A DNA stretch of 64,000 bases from Bacillus_BD sp963708895 (lineage in GTDB: Bacteria > Bacillota > Bacilli > Bacillales > Cytobacillaceae): positions 765,964-829,963 of the forward strand of contig CAVPUE010000002.1 in NCBI GenBank assembly GCA_963708895.1, read 5' to 3'. The notes under the pieces are model-generated. The model was not told the DNA's origin and did not search any database. It saw nothing but the letters and a program-made list of their open reading frames with translations. The translations under genes were made by a program, and so were the position numbers. Shown here in pieces: positions 29,556 to 37,376 of the stretch (positions are counted from its first letter, which is position 1; the number at the start of each line of letters is the position of its first letter).

Positions 29556-30329
29556 ATGGATATGGAGAAAATAAGAAATGACGGACCGAAAGAAGAGCAT
29601 GAACAGCCAAAAGAGGATCAACCATCAGCTTTAATGGAAAAAATCCAGCAACTTGGACAGACGAATGTTCCGCAATTATCTCAAGATGCGAAGATCCATT
29701 GTTTAACGATAATTGGCCAGGTTGAAGGTCACTTGCAATTACCACCTCAAAATAAAACAACCAAGTATGAACATATCATTCCGCAACTTGTTGCAATCGA
29801 ACAAAATCCTAAAATTGAAGGATTATTGATTATATTGAACACGGTTGGTGGTGATGTAGAAGCGGGATTAGCGATTTCAGAAATGTTAGCATCATTATCA
29901 AAACCGACCGTGTCGATTGTTTTAGGCGGAGGCCATTCAATAGGTGTACCAATAGCTGTTTCTTGTGATTATAGTTTTATTGCTGAAACCGCTACAATGA
30001 CCATTCATCCGATTCGACTGACGGGTCTCGTGATTAGTGTTCCGCAAACATTTGAATATTTAGATAAAATGCAGGATCGTGTCATTCGATTTGTTACGAA
30101 GCATTCAAGAATTGAAGAAGAAGAATTTAAAGATTTAATGTTTGCAAAAGGGAATTTAACAAGGGATATTGGAACGAATGTCATCGGTAGTGATGCCGTT
30201 AATTCTGGTTTAATCGATGCGGTGGGTGGTATTGGAGAAGCAATGAAAAAATTAAATGAAATGATTGATTTGAAAAATAAAGAAAGTATTGAATTGAAAA
30301 ATATAGAGAATGAGGGGCTAGTACAATGA
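29556..30329 (+). CDS. tepA: ClpP-class protease TepA (translocation-enhancing protein)
   Basis: ClpP/crotonase-fold serine protease of 257 residues. The B. subtilis relative was reported to help protein export and is also called a spore-protein protease. The catalytic serine is in GGGHSIGVPIAV near residue 130, preceded by NTVGGDVEAGLAI and followed by TMTIHPIR. The N-terminal 30 residues are charged and lack a signal peptide. ATG 29556 is chosen because AAGGGAG is at the right distance; an ATG eight codons upstream lacks a binding site. The stop overlaps the ylzJ start by four bases. Confidence 0.91.
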   Translation: MDMEKIRNDGPKEEHEQPKEDQPSALMEKIQQLGQTNVPQLSQDAKIHCLTIIGQVEGHLQLPPQNKTTKYEHIIPQLVAIEQNPKIEGLLIILNTVGGDVEAGLAISEMLASLSKPTVSIVLGGGHSIGVPIAVSCDYSFIAETATMTIHPIRLTGLVISVPQTFEYLDKMQDRVIRFVTKHSRIEEEEFKDLMFAKGNLTRDIGTNVIGSDAVNSGLIDAVGGIGEAMKKLNEMIDLKNKESIELKNIENEGLVQ

Positions 30330-30544
30330 TTTTATATACGACAATGCCACAAGATCTCATTTTTCAAACAGAAGCAATGGAATATGGTAAACACACAGTT
30401 ATTGATTACGAGGGTATTCCGTTACTAGTTGAAATGGATGATAATCATGATTATCGAGTAGTGAGGGTAATGAGCAGTAATCCTGATGATTATTTAGATG
30501 GTCGCCTGTGTCCTGGAACGATTTTGTCCAATAAGAAGTATTAA
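30326..30544 (+). CDS. ylzJ: YlzJ-like protein
   Basis: A 72-residue protein of the YlzJ family with unknown function. It overlaps tepA by ATGA, indicating coupled translation. The C-terminus reads SSNPDDYLDGRLCPGTIL, a family feature. In B. subtilis the homologue lies at the same place, between tepA and spoIIIE. Confidence 0.88.
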   Translation: MILYTTMPQDLIFQTEAMEYGKHTVIDYEGIPLLVEMDDNHDYRVVRVMSSNPDDYLDGRLCPGTILSNKKY

Positions 30545-30634
30545 TCAAATCTGACCAAAATTTGGTTTCATAGGGAAAATTTCCAATAGGGCATGTATGT
30601 TCGGTGTTGTCTGTGTTATAATATAAATATTGTT

Positions 30635-30668
30635 AAGAAAGGGCAGCCAAAAGGCTGCTTTCTTCTTT
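30635..30668 (+). terminator. Rho-independent terminator after ylzJ
   Basis: AAGAAAGGGCAGCC aaaa GGCTGCTTTCTT hairpin with one unpaired base, followed by a C/T-rich tail. A consensus extended -10 (TGTTATAAT) sits only about 20 bases upstream. The direct repeat of mobile-element copy C begins within the tail. Confidence 0.85.
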
Positions 30669-30676
30669 GATAAAAG

Positions 30677-30854
30677 CTCTTTTCTCAAACTTTGTTGATT
30701 TTAGAGGGAGAAAAAGCTAATTGTCATTGTTTTTATGTTTAAATAGCTTAATATTTTTGGGAAAAGAGCTGCAAACTTAATACGAATGCGCAAAATAGCT
30801 ATTACTACGTTAAAATCAGCTTTTAGATTTTAACAACAAACTTTACGAAAACAG
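30677..30854 (-). mobile_element. MITE-like element, copy C (inverted relative to A and B)
   Basis: A 178-bp non-coding element with the direct repeat CTTTGATAAAAG on both sides (30665-30676 and 30855-30866). Read on the minus strand it begins CTGTTTTCGTAAAG and ends GTTTGAGAAAAGAG. Its two ends form an imperfect inverted repeat of about 22 bp, both continuing into TTTGTTG. The inner palindrome GTTAAAATC/GATTTTAAC is at 30810-30834. The 12-bp direct repeat is longer than those of the other copies and may include a few element bases. It fills most of the 367-bp ylzJ-spoIIIE spacer. Confidence 0.8.
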
Positions 30855-30911
30855 CTTTGATAAAAGTAAGAATTTACCTTTCAAAAAAAATTATAATGTT
30901 CAGGTGATACG

Positions 30912-33239
30912 ATGGTCAAAAGAAAAAGGCGCCAATCAAGTAGTAAAACACAGCTTAAACAGACAATTAAATATGAACTAGTTGCCCTGTTATTAATATC
31001 GTTGGCCGTTATTTCGATGGCAGAATTAGGGGCTGTTGGACATACCATCGTACATTTTTTTCGGTTTTTTATAGGTGAATGGTATATGCTCGGTTTGATT
31101 GCCATGATTCTCTATAGCGGATATTTAATGTGGAAAAGAGAAAAACCATTTTTATTTTCAACTAGACTCATTGGGATTTATATCATATGTTCCTCCTTAC
31201 TTCTTTTAAGCCATGTGACTCTTTTTCAACTTCTTTCAAATGGAAATCAATTTGCCAACCCTAGCGTAATTGCGAATACATGGGATTTATTTTGGATTGA
31301 AGTTAGCGGGGAAAGAAACCCTGCGGATTTGGGTGGGGGCATGATCGGTGCGATTCTATTTGCCTTGTTTTATTATTTATTTGATGCGGCAGGAACACAG
31401 TTCGTTGCCTTTGTCCTTATCGTGATTGGGATTATCTTATTAACAGGAAAAACGTTCGGGCAGTCTATCGTTAAATTTTTCATGAATATTTTACAGTTTA
31501 TCAAAAAACAATGGATGGCTTTTAAAGAAGATTTGTCTAATTGGAAAGGGCAAAGACATCAAAGGCGGATTGAAAAGCAAGAGAAGAAGGAAAAACGTGT
31601 TGTCGAAAAAGGGGAGCCGGATATCACGATTCAATCAATGAATCATGTCGAGGAAGAAATCGAAAGGCCAGAACCGCTCATTTCAAGTTTTACGGATAAA
31701 GTTCAACTATCACATCATGACAGTAAACCTGCAATCAATAATCCTATTGAAGAAGTTGAGGAATCTGGAGAAGGCGAAGAAGCTCCTCCGATTACGTTTA
31801 CAGAAGTCGAAAATGTCGATTATGAATTACCTACCATGAATCTATTAAAGATGCCCCAACATACAGATCAAAGTGGCGAATATAAAATGATTCATGAGAA
31901 TGCTGCAAAACTTGAAAAAACGTTTCAAAGCTTTGGGGTAAAGGCGACTGTCACGCAAGTACATCTTGGACCTGCTGTAACCAAATATGAAGTACACCCA
32001 AGTGCAGGGGTAAAGGTTAGTAAAATTGTGAGTTTAACGGATGATTTGGCACTTGCTTTAGCAGCTAAAGATATTCGAATGGAGGCTCCTATCCCTGGGA
32101 AGTCTGCGATTGGGATCGAAGTTCCAAATACAGAAGTGGCAATGGTATCTTTACGAGAAGTAATCGAAGCGAATCCGAAGGACAAACCTGATTCAAAATT
32201 AATGATTGGATTAGGACGAGATATTACGGGTGAAGCTGTACTTGCTGAATTGAATAAAATGCCCCATTTACTAGTCGCAGGAGCTACAGGTAGTGGTAAA
32301 AGTGTCTGTATCAATGGAATTATTGTCAGTATATTAATGAGGGCGAAACCACATGAAGTCAAACTCATGATGATTGACCCGAAAATGGTAGAACTAAATG
32401 TATATAATGGGGTTCCTCATTTATTAGCTCCAGTTGTTACAAATGCAAAAAAAGCATCACAAGCATTGAAAAAAGTAGTAGAAGAAATGGAAAGAAGATA
32501 TGATTTATTTGCTCATACTGGTACAAGAAATATCGAAGGTTATAATGAGCATATTAGAAAACATAATGCTGAAGAAGAGGTACAACAGCCGTTATTGCCT
32601 TATATCGTCGTAATTGTCGACGAGTTAGCAGATTTAATGATGGTCGCTTCATCAGATGTTGAGGACTCAATTACCCGTCTTGCTCAAATGGCACGTGCCG
32701 CGGGGATCCATTTAATCATCGCTACACAACGGCCATCCGTTGATGTCATTACTGGTGTTATTAAAGCCAATATTCCTTCGAGAATAGCCTTTGCTGTTTC
32801 TTCTGCAATTGATTCTAGAACCATCTTAGATATGGGTGGGGCGGAGAAGCTACTAGGAAGGGGAGATATGTTATTCCACCCTGTAGGTGCTTCAAAACCA
32901 GTAAGAATACAAGGGGCATTTCTATCGGATGAAGAAGTACAAGGTGTTGTTGATTTTGTAATAGAGCAACAAAAGGCTCAATATCAAGAGAATATGATTC
33001 CTGATGAAATTTCTGAAACAAAAACAGAGGTAGATGATGAGATTTATGGTGATGCGGTCGATTTAGTCCTTGAAATGCAAACAGCTTCTGTATCGATGCT
33101 ACAAAGGAGATTTCGGATTGGCTATACAAGGGCAGCTAGATTGATTGATGAAATGGAAGCGCGCGGGATTGTCGGTCCTTATGAAGGAAGCAAACCAAGA
33201 ACGGTATTAATGGAAAAACCAACTGAGGATATAAGCTAA
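30912..33239 (+). CDS. spoIIIE: DNA translocase SpoIIIE/FtsK
   Basis: Septal ATP-driven DNA pump that moves the chromosome into the forespore. The 775-residue protein has four to five membrane helices in the first 190 residues, a charged linker (about 195-310), the alpha domain, and the RecA-like motor with Walker A VAGATGSGKSVCING near residue 460 and Walker B YIVVIVDELADLMMVAS. The gamma DNA-reading domain is at the C-terminus (SVSMLQRRFRIGYTRAARLID). AGGTGAT precedes the ATG. Length and context match SpoIIIE. Confidence 0.96.
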   Translation: MVKRKRRQSSSKTQLKQTIKYELVALLLISLAVISMAELGAVGHTIVHFFRFFIGEWYMLGLIAMILYSGYLMWKREKPFLFSTRLIGIYIICSSLLLLSHVTLFQLLSNGNQFANPSVIANTWDLFWIEVSGERNPADLGGGMIGAILFALFYYLFDAAGTQFVAFVLIVIGIILLTGKTFGQSIVKFFMNILQFIKKQWMAFKEDLSNWKGQRHQRRIEKQEKKEKRVVEKGEPDITIQSMNHVEEEIERPEPLISSFTDKVQLSHHDSKPAINNPIEEVEESGEGEEAPPITFTEVENVDYELPTMNLLKMPQHTDQSGEYKMIHENAAKLEKTFQSFGVKATVTQVHLGPAVTKYEVHPSAGVKVSKIVSLTDDLALALAAKDIRMEAPIPGKSAIGIEVPNTEVAMVSLREVIEANPKDKPDSKLMIGLGRDITGEAVLAELNKMPHLLVAGATGSGKSVCINGIIVSILMRAKPHEVKLMMIDPKMVELNVYNGVPHLLAPVVTNAKKASQALKKVVEEMERRYDLFAHTGTRNIEGYNEHIRKHNAEEEVQQPLLPYIVVIVDELADLMMVASSDVEDSITRLAQMARAAGIHLIIATQRPSVDVITGVIKANIPSRIAFAVSSAIDSRTILDMGGAEKLLGRGDMLFHPVGASKPVRIQGAFLSDEEVQGVVDFVIEQQKAQYQENMIPDEISETKTEVDDEIYGDAVDLVLEMQTASVSMLQRRFRIGYTRAARLIDEMEARGIVGPYEGSKPRTVLMEKPTEDIS

Positions 33240-33242
33240 GAG

Positions 33243-33272
33243 AAAAAAGTGCAGGTTAACTGCACTTTTTTC
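33243..33272 (+). terminator. Bidirectional terminator between spoIIIE and the queuosine operon
   Basis: Near-perfect palindrome AAAAAAGTGCA...TGCACTTTTTT. It can end spoIIIE on the plus strand and the convergent que operon on the minus strand. Confidence 0.93.
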
Positions 33273-33298
33273 TGTGAATTTTAGGATGTGTTAATCTC

Positions 33299-34027
33299 TT
33301 AAACCCCTCGTTTATTGCCCCATAAATAGGTGTGTAATTGTGGAAGAACTTTAACATCTTTCAGTTCCTCATCTAACATGACTTTATCAATGAGGTTTTC
33401 ATATTGTTGGAGTAGATGTGGGATTAATTGCTGACGATCCTCTTGTTTACTATTATCATTTCCTACTTGTAGATAGAATGGGATATTTTCGTATCGTTTA
33501 TAAAGGTTTTTTGCATATTGATAATCTTCATCATTAAAAATAACCACTTTCATGGAAATATGCTGCTCTCTTTTGTTTTGATTAAGATTATCAATAATCG
33601 TATCTAAAATGGTAAAATCAGTTTTCATGCCTGAACTTGGAGGTTTTGGTGAAAGGGTGAGTTCGTCAATGTCATAAAACCAATCTTGCCATTTGCTCCC
33701 TTGCGTTTCTAAACATATTTTAATCCCATGTTGTTTTAATAGATGTACTAAACTAGCAATATTTTTTATTAAAGCCGGATTCCCTCCAGAAATCGTGACA
33801 TATGAGAATGAACGGCCACCAATCCGTATGAGTTCATCCCAGATTTCCATGGCATCCATTTGTTTGATTTCATTTTGACCTGTACCATCCCAAGTAAAAG
33901 AAGAATCACACCATGAACATGAATAATCACAGCCTGCAGTTCGGACAAACATCGTTTTTAATCCAATTACAGCTCCTTCTCCTTGAATCGTCGGACCAAA
34001 TATTTCGATGACAGGGATTCTACTCAT
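33299..34027 (-). CDS. queE: 7-carboxy-7-deazaguanine synthase (radical SAM)
   Basis: Radical SAM enzyme turning 6-carboxytetrahydropterin into 7-carboxy-7-deazaguanine for queuosine. The iron-sulfur motif CDYSCSWC (the CX3CX2C variant of QueE) is near residue 30, preceded by IFGPTIQGEGAVIG. Start at 34027 gives MSRIPVIEIFGP and 242 residues, matching the family; the open frame extends upstream only because it overlaps the end of queD. The start codon overlaps the queD stop within ATGAGTAG, a coupling signal. It is last in the que operon. Confidence 0.95.
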   Translation of the reverse strand: MSRIPVIEIFGPTIQGEGAVIGLKTMFVRTAGCDYSCSWCDSSFTWDGTGQNEIKQMDAMEIWDELIRIGGRSFSYVTISGGNPALIKNIASLVHLLKQHGIKICLETQGSKWQDWFYDIDELTLSPKPPSSGMKTDFTILDTIIDNLNQNKREQHISMKVVIFNDEDYQYAKNLYKRYENIPFYLQVGNDNSKQEDRQQLIPHLLQQYENLIDKVMLDEELKDVKVLPQLHTYLWGNKRGV

Positions 34028-34503
34028 TTTCCATCCACTCCCGTCTAGCTTCAGCATAGGAGGTTGGTGTTTCATAAAGACGAACAAATTCCAATCTAAT
34101 CCCTGATTGGGAACCATTGCACTCTTCTTTTTTGAGAGCATCAGCACATCTTTTCATAGATCCAAACCACGATATTTTCAGCCGTGGTATTCATCGGAGG
34201 GAGGGTTTCATTCAGGTAGCGATGGTCTAAATAGAGTTCAATCTGGGACTTCCAAATTTCTTTAATTTCAGCAAAATCAAGCATAATTCCTCTTTCATCT
34301 GTAAAGCCGCTTATTCCAAAAATCACCTTATACGTATGACCATGAAGGTTTTTACACTTTCCATCATAATGATGAAGATGATGGGCGGCATCAAAAGTAA
34401 ATTCTTTGCTAACTAAAACTCTCTTATTATGAGATTTCAATTGGTGCTTTCCGATATCAATATCTAACTTTTGTAAGTTATCAACAATGCGAAAACCATA
34501 CAT
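34020..34503 (-). CDS. queD: 6-carboxy-5,6,7,8-tetrahydropterin synthase QueD (one frameshift)
   Basis: Converts dihydroneopterin triphosphate to 6-carboxytetrahydropterin. The zinc histidines are in FDAAHHLHHY and NLHGHTYKV, with the catalytic cysteine just before (GKCKNLHGH). The frame closes early after VVWIYEKM. Removing one base at about 34140-34145 lets it run on as ADALKKEECNGSQSGI...LYETPTSYAEARREW and end at 34020, overlapping queE. The corrected length is 160 residues. AAGGAGGG lies in the end of queC just before the ATG. The break looks like a sequence error. Confidence 0.92.
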
Positions 34504-34505
34504 TT

Positions 34506-35165
34506 TTAACCCTCCTTCTTGCTAGTTAAGTATCCTTCTAGGCCGTTTTTTCTAAGGATGCAGGCAGGACATTCTCCACAGCCATCTGCGATAATACCTT
34601 CATAACAGGTTAATGTTTTTTCACGGATATAATCAAAAGCTCCTAGGTCATCAGCCATCTTCCATGTTTCCGCCTTATTTAGCCACATGAGTGGGGTATG
34701 GATAACAAAGTTTTCATTCATGGATAAATTTAATGTAACATTCATCGATTTAATAAAAATGTCACGGCAATCGGGATACCCACTAAAATCCGTTTCACAT
34801 ACACCGGTGATGATATGCTTTGCACCAACTTGACTAGCCAAGACTCCTGCAAAAGATAAAAATAACAAGTTCCGTCCGGGTACAAACGTTGAAGGCAATT
34901 CGCCATCACTGCCGGCACTTACTTCAATATCATTTCTTGTCAGCGCATTTGGAGCCAATTGATTTAATAAGTTCATATCGAGAATATGGTGTTTAATCCC
35001 AAGTTCTTGAGCGATATTTTTAGCGCATTCAATTTCTGATGCATGTCGTTGATTGTAATTAAAGGTTACAGCCTCTACTTCAGCAAATTCCTTGATGGCC
35101 CAAAATAAACAGGTTGTACTATCTTGACCACCGCTAAAAACGACAATTGCTTTATCTTTCTTCAT
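34506..35165 (-). CDS. queC: 7-cyano-7-deazaguanine synthase
   Basis: ATP-dependent conversion of 7-carboxy-7-deazaguanine to preQ0. It has 219 residues, as in B. subtilis. The PP-loop VVFSGGQDSTTCLFWA is at the N-terminus and the zinc cysteines are in CGECPACILRKNG near the end. AAAAAAGGAGAA precedes the ATG. Separated from queF by 16 bases and from queD by two bases, so it is part of one operon. Confidence 0.97.
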   Translation of the reverse strand: MKKDKAIVVFSGGQDSTTCLFWAIKEFAEVEAVTFNYNQRHASEIECAKNIAQELGIKHHILDMNLLNQLAPNALTRNDIEVSAGSDGELPSTFVPGRNLLFLSFAGVLASQVGAKHIITGVCETDFSGYPDCRDIFIKSMNVTLNLSMNENFVIHTPLMWLNKAETWKMADDLGAFDYIREKTLTCYEGIIADGCGECPACILRKNGLEGYLTSKKEG

Positions 35166-35181
35166 ACTTTATTCTCCTTTT

Positions 35182-35681
35182 TTAACGATTATCAATTTTT
35201 TCAGGATATAAATCATGGTTCATTAACCGATAATGGGCCATTTCTTCAAACTTTGTTCCTGGTTTTCCATAATTACAATATGGATCAATCGAAATTCCAC
35301 CTCTTGGCGTAAATTTCCCCCAAACTTCAATGTATCTTGGTTCCATTAAAGCATATTAAATCATTCATAATGATATTCATACAGTCCTCGTGAAAATCGC
35401 CATGATTACGAAAGCTAAATAAATATAGCTTTAGTGATTTACTTTCAACCATTTTGATATCGGGAATATAACTAATATAAATCGTGGCAAAGTCAGGTTG
35501 TCCTGTGATTGGACAAAGACTCGTAAACTCAGGACAATTAAACTTGACAAAATAATCACGATTAGGATGTTTATTCTCAAATACTTCAAGAATTTCTGGT
35601 GAATAATCAAACATTATATTGAGTCCCTTGATTTCCTAATAATGAAATTCCTTCTAAATCTTTTTCATCTCTTCCAGACAT
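35182..35681 (-). CDS. queF: NADPH-dependent 7-cyano-7-deazaguanine reductase QueF (two frameshifts)
   Basis: Reduces preQ0 to preQ1. The catalytic cysteine is in FTSLCPITGQPDFA and the QueF signature is ESKSLKLYLFSFRNHGDFHE. Two breaks interrupt it. Near 35613-35618 an extra base separates MSGRDEKDLEGISLLGNQGT from FDYSPEILEVFENKHPNRD. Near 35345-35355 another extra base separates NIIMNDLI from LMEPRYIEVWGKFTPRG. Removing both gives 165 residues, the exact B. subtilis length. The ATG at 35681 follows AGGAGG with nine bases spacing. It is the first gene after the preQ1 riboswitch. Confidence 0.93.
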
Positions 35682-35688
35682 ACAAAAA

Positions 35689-35720
35689 AGCCTCCTATAA
35701 ATTGTACTTATAGAGAGGCT
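35689..35720 (-). promoter_or_regulatory. Hairpin that buries the queF ribosome binding site
   Basis: On the minus strand AGCCTC-T-CTATAA pairs with TTATAGGAGGCT (12 pairs, one bulged T, 7-base loop) and is followed by TTTTTT just before the queF ATG. The 3' arm contains the whole AGGAGG site. It could act as a second terminator or as a lock on translation, in addition to the riboswitch terminator upstream. Confidence 0.6.
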
Positions 35721-35753
35721 CATAGCATATACTTTAACTTTGAACAACAGTAC

Positions 35754-35788
35754 AAAAATAAAACCATATCCACAGCTGGATATGGTTG
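35754..35788 (-). terminator. Terminator of the preQ1 riboswitch expression platform
   Basis: On the minus strand AACCATATCC agctgt GGATATGGTT followed by TTATTTTT. It starts about 17 bases after the aptamer, the normal arrangement for a transcription-terminating preQ1-I switch. Confidence 0.88.
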
Positions 35789-35804
35789 ATGTGTAAGATC
35801 AAAG

Positions 35805-35842
35805 CCATAGTTTTTTATAGAGGGTTACTGCTATGAACCTCT
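35805..35842 (-). promoter_or_regulatory. preQ1-I riboswitch aptamer
   Basis: On the minus strand the sequence starts AGAGGTTC, closes stem P1 with CCCTCT, and continues with the conserved A-rich tail ATAAAAAACTA ending in GG. This matches the class I preQ1 aptamer known upstream of the B. subtilis queCDEF operon. Ligand binding should favour the terminator downstream and shut off preQ1 synthesis. Confidence 0.93.
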
Positions 35843-35873
35843 GTATCTGTATATAAATCGATATTATATAGTA

Positions 35874-35902
35874 ATACTAGAGAAAAAAGTGTAATCTGTC
35901 AA
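35874..35902 (-). promoter_or_regulatory. Sigma-A promoter of the queFCDE operon
   Basis: On the minus strand a consensus -35 TTGACA (35897-35902), a 17-base spacer and TAGTAT (35874-35879). Transcription would start about 25 bases before the aptamer. Confidence 0.72.
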
Positions 35903-36097
35903 ATTATAAATAAATCTATTTTGTAGATCAAATGGAATAGGAACGAGGAAAGAGCTAATGTCTTGCTATTTCCTTGATCCTGTAAAAATATAAGAGGTAT
36001 AGTAAGAATATGTTGGTTATTATAGGTTAATATAGAAAAATAACTTACATAGTTTGTACATATGCTTAAAATAAGCAAAATTTAAGGAGGAAAGTGT
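35903..36097. other. Divergent spacer between queF promoter and ymfF, with an imperfect dyad
   Basis: No reading frame. A 17-bp imperfect inverted repeat (35939-35955 with 35965-35981, 14 matches plus a wobble, 9-base loop) lies in the centre and lacks a T tract, so it is not an obvious terminator. Several AT-rich -10-like boxes lie closer to ymfF, but none has a clear -35. Confidence 0.45.
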
Positions 36098-37372
36098 ATG
36101 GGCGTTTTTTCGGAAGTAGTCACTGAATTAAAAGGGATGAAGCTTCATGTGATCCCAACAGATAAATTTAAAACGAACACGATTGTTTTTAAAATGAAGG
36201 CTCCTTTAAATAAGACAGATGTAACAAAACGAGCGATACTTCCTCATGTATTACAAAGTAATTCTAATAAATATCGTACGACCGCAGAATTAAGATCCTA
36301 TTTAGATGAATTATATGGAGCTATGTTTTATGTGGACTTATCCAAAAAAGGTGAATACCATGTGATTAGCTTAACCATTGAGGTGGCAAATGAGAAGTTT
36401 CTATCACAATCACCGCCACTACTTCAAAAGGCATTTGAGTTTTTAACGGAAGTCATAAAAAATCCTCATGTGAATGAAGGTTCTTTTGACCCGTTGACTG
36501 TTGAAAATGAAAAACGTTCCCTAAAGCAGCGAATTCAATCCATCTATGATGATAAAATGAAGTATTCGAATTTTCGGTTGATTCAGGAAATGTGTAAAGA
36601 TGAGCCGTATGCCATGAATGTTCATGGACAACTTGAAGATGTTGAGACAATAACAGCAGCGAATTTATACGAGTACTATCAACAGGCCCTTTCTGAAGAT
36701 GAACTTGATTTATATGTGGTTGGGGATGTAAATACTGAAGAAGTTGCGAAAACAGCCCAGCAACTAATGGATTTTGTAGAACACACAGCAAAGACAATTG
36801 ATCGAAAAACAAAGAAAAACAGTAGTGATGTCAAAGAGATAAAAGAAGCCCAGGATGTGAAGCAAGGAAAATTAAATATTGGGTTCCGTACAAATGTCCT
36901 TTACGGTGATGAAGATTATTATGCGATCCAGGTGTATAACGGAATATTTGGCGGATATTCTCACTCAAAGTTATTTATCAATGTTCGAGAAAAAGCGAGC
37001 CTTGCCTATTATGTTGCAAGTCGTTTAGAAAGTCATAAAGGTTTAATGCTTGTCATGTCTGGAATCGACAATAAAAATTATGAACAAGCGGTATCGATTA
37101 TCAAAGAGCAAATCCAAGCAATGAATAACGGAGATTTTACCGAGGATGAAATCAGTCAAACAAAGGCTGTCATTAAAAATCAATTATTAGAAACAATCGA
37201 TACGTCCAGAGGGATTGTCGAAATTCTGTATCATAATGTTGTGTCAAAAGAAAATATCTCACTTGATGATTGGATCTCAAAAATGGATAAAGTATCAAAA
37301 GCTGACATCATAAAAGTGGCTAATAATATTGAATTAGACACCATTTATTTCTTAACTGAGGGGGGTCAATAA
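36098..37372 (+). CDS. ymfF: M16 family peptidase-like protein YmfF (no zinc motif)
   Basis: A 424-residue M16-fold protein. The HxxEH zinc-binding motif expected in the N-terminal domain is absent (the equivalent stretch reads AILPHVLQSNSNKY), so it is probably the non-catalytic partner of the next gene. The C-terminal domain keeps the M16 features (YNGIFGGYSHSKLFINVREKASLAYYV). TTAAGGAGGAAAG precedes the ATG. Four bases separate it from ymfH, as in other active/inactive M16 pairs. Confidence 0.9.
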   Translation: MGVFSEVVTELKGMKLHVIPTDKFKTNTIVFKMKAPLNKTDVTKRAILPHVLQSNSNKYRTTAELRSYLDELYGAMFYVDLSKKGEYHVISLTIEVANEKFLSQSPPLLQKAFEFLTEVIKNPHVNEGSFDPLTVENEKRSLKQRIQSIYDDKMKYSNFRLIQEMCKDEPYAMNVHGQLEDVETITAANLYEYYQQALSEDELDLYVVGDVNTEEVAKTAQQLMDFVEHTAKTIDRKTKKNSSDVKEIKEAQDVKQGKLNIGFRTNVLYGDEDYYAIQVYNGIFGGYSHSKLFINVREKASLAYYVASRLESHKGLMLVMSGIDNKNYEQAVSIIKEQIQAMNNGDFTEDEISQTKAVIKNQLLETIDTSRGIVEILYHNVVSKENISLDDWISKMDKVSKADIIKVANNIELDTIYFLTEGGQ

Positions 37373-37376
37373 GAGT

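Noticed and set aside
33299..34147. A longer QueE starting at 34147
   Set aside because: The extra N-terminal 40 residues are the QueD C-terminus read in another frame; the family N-terminus starts at 34027.
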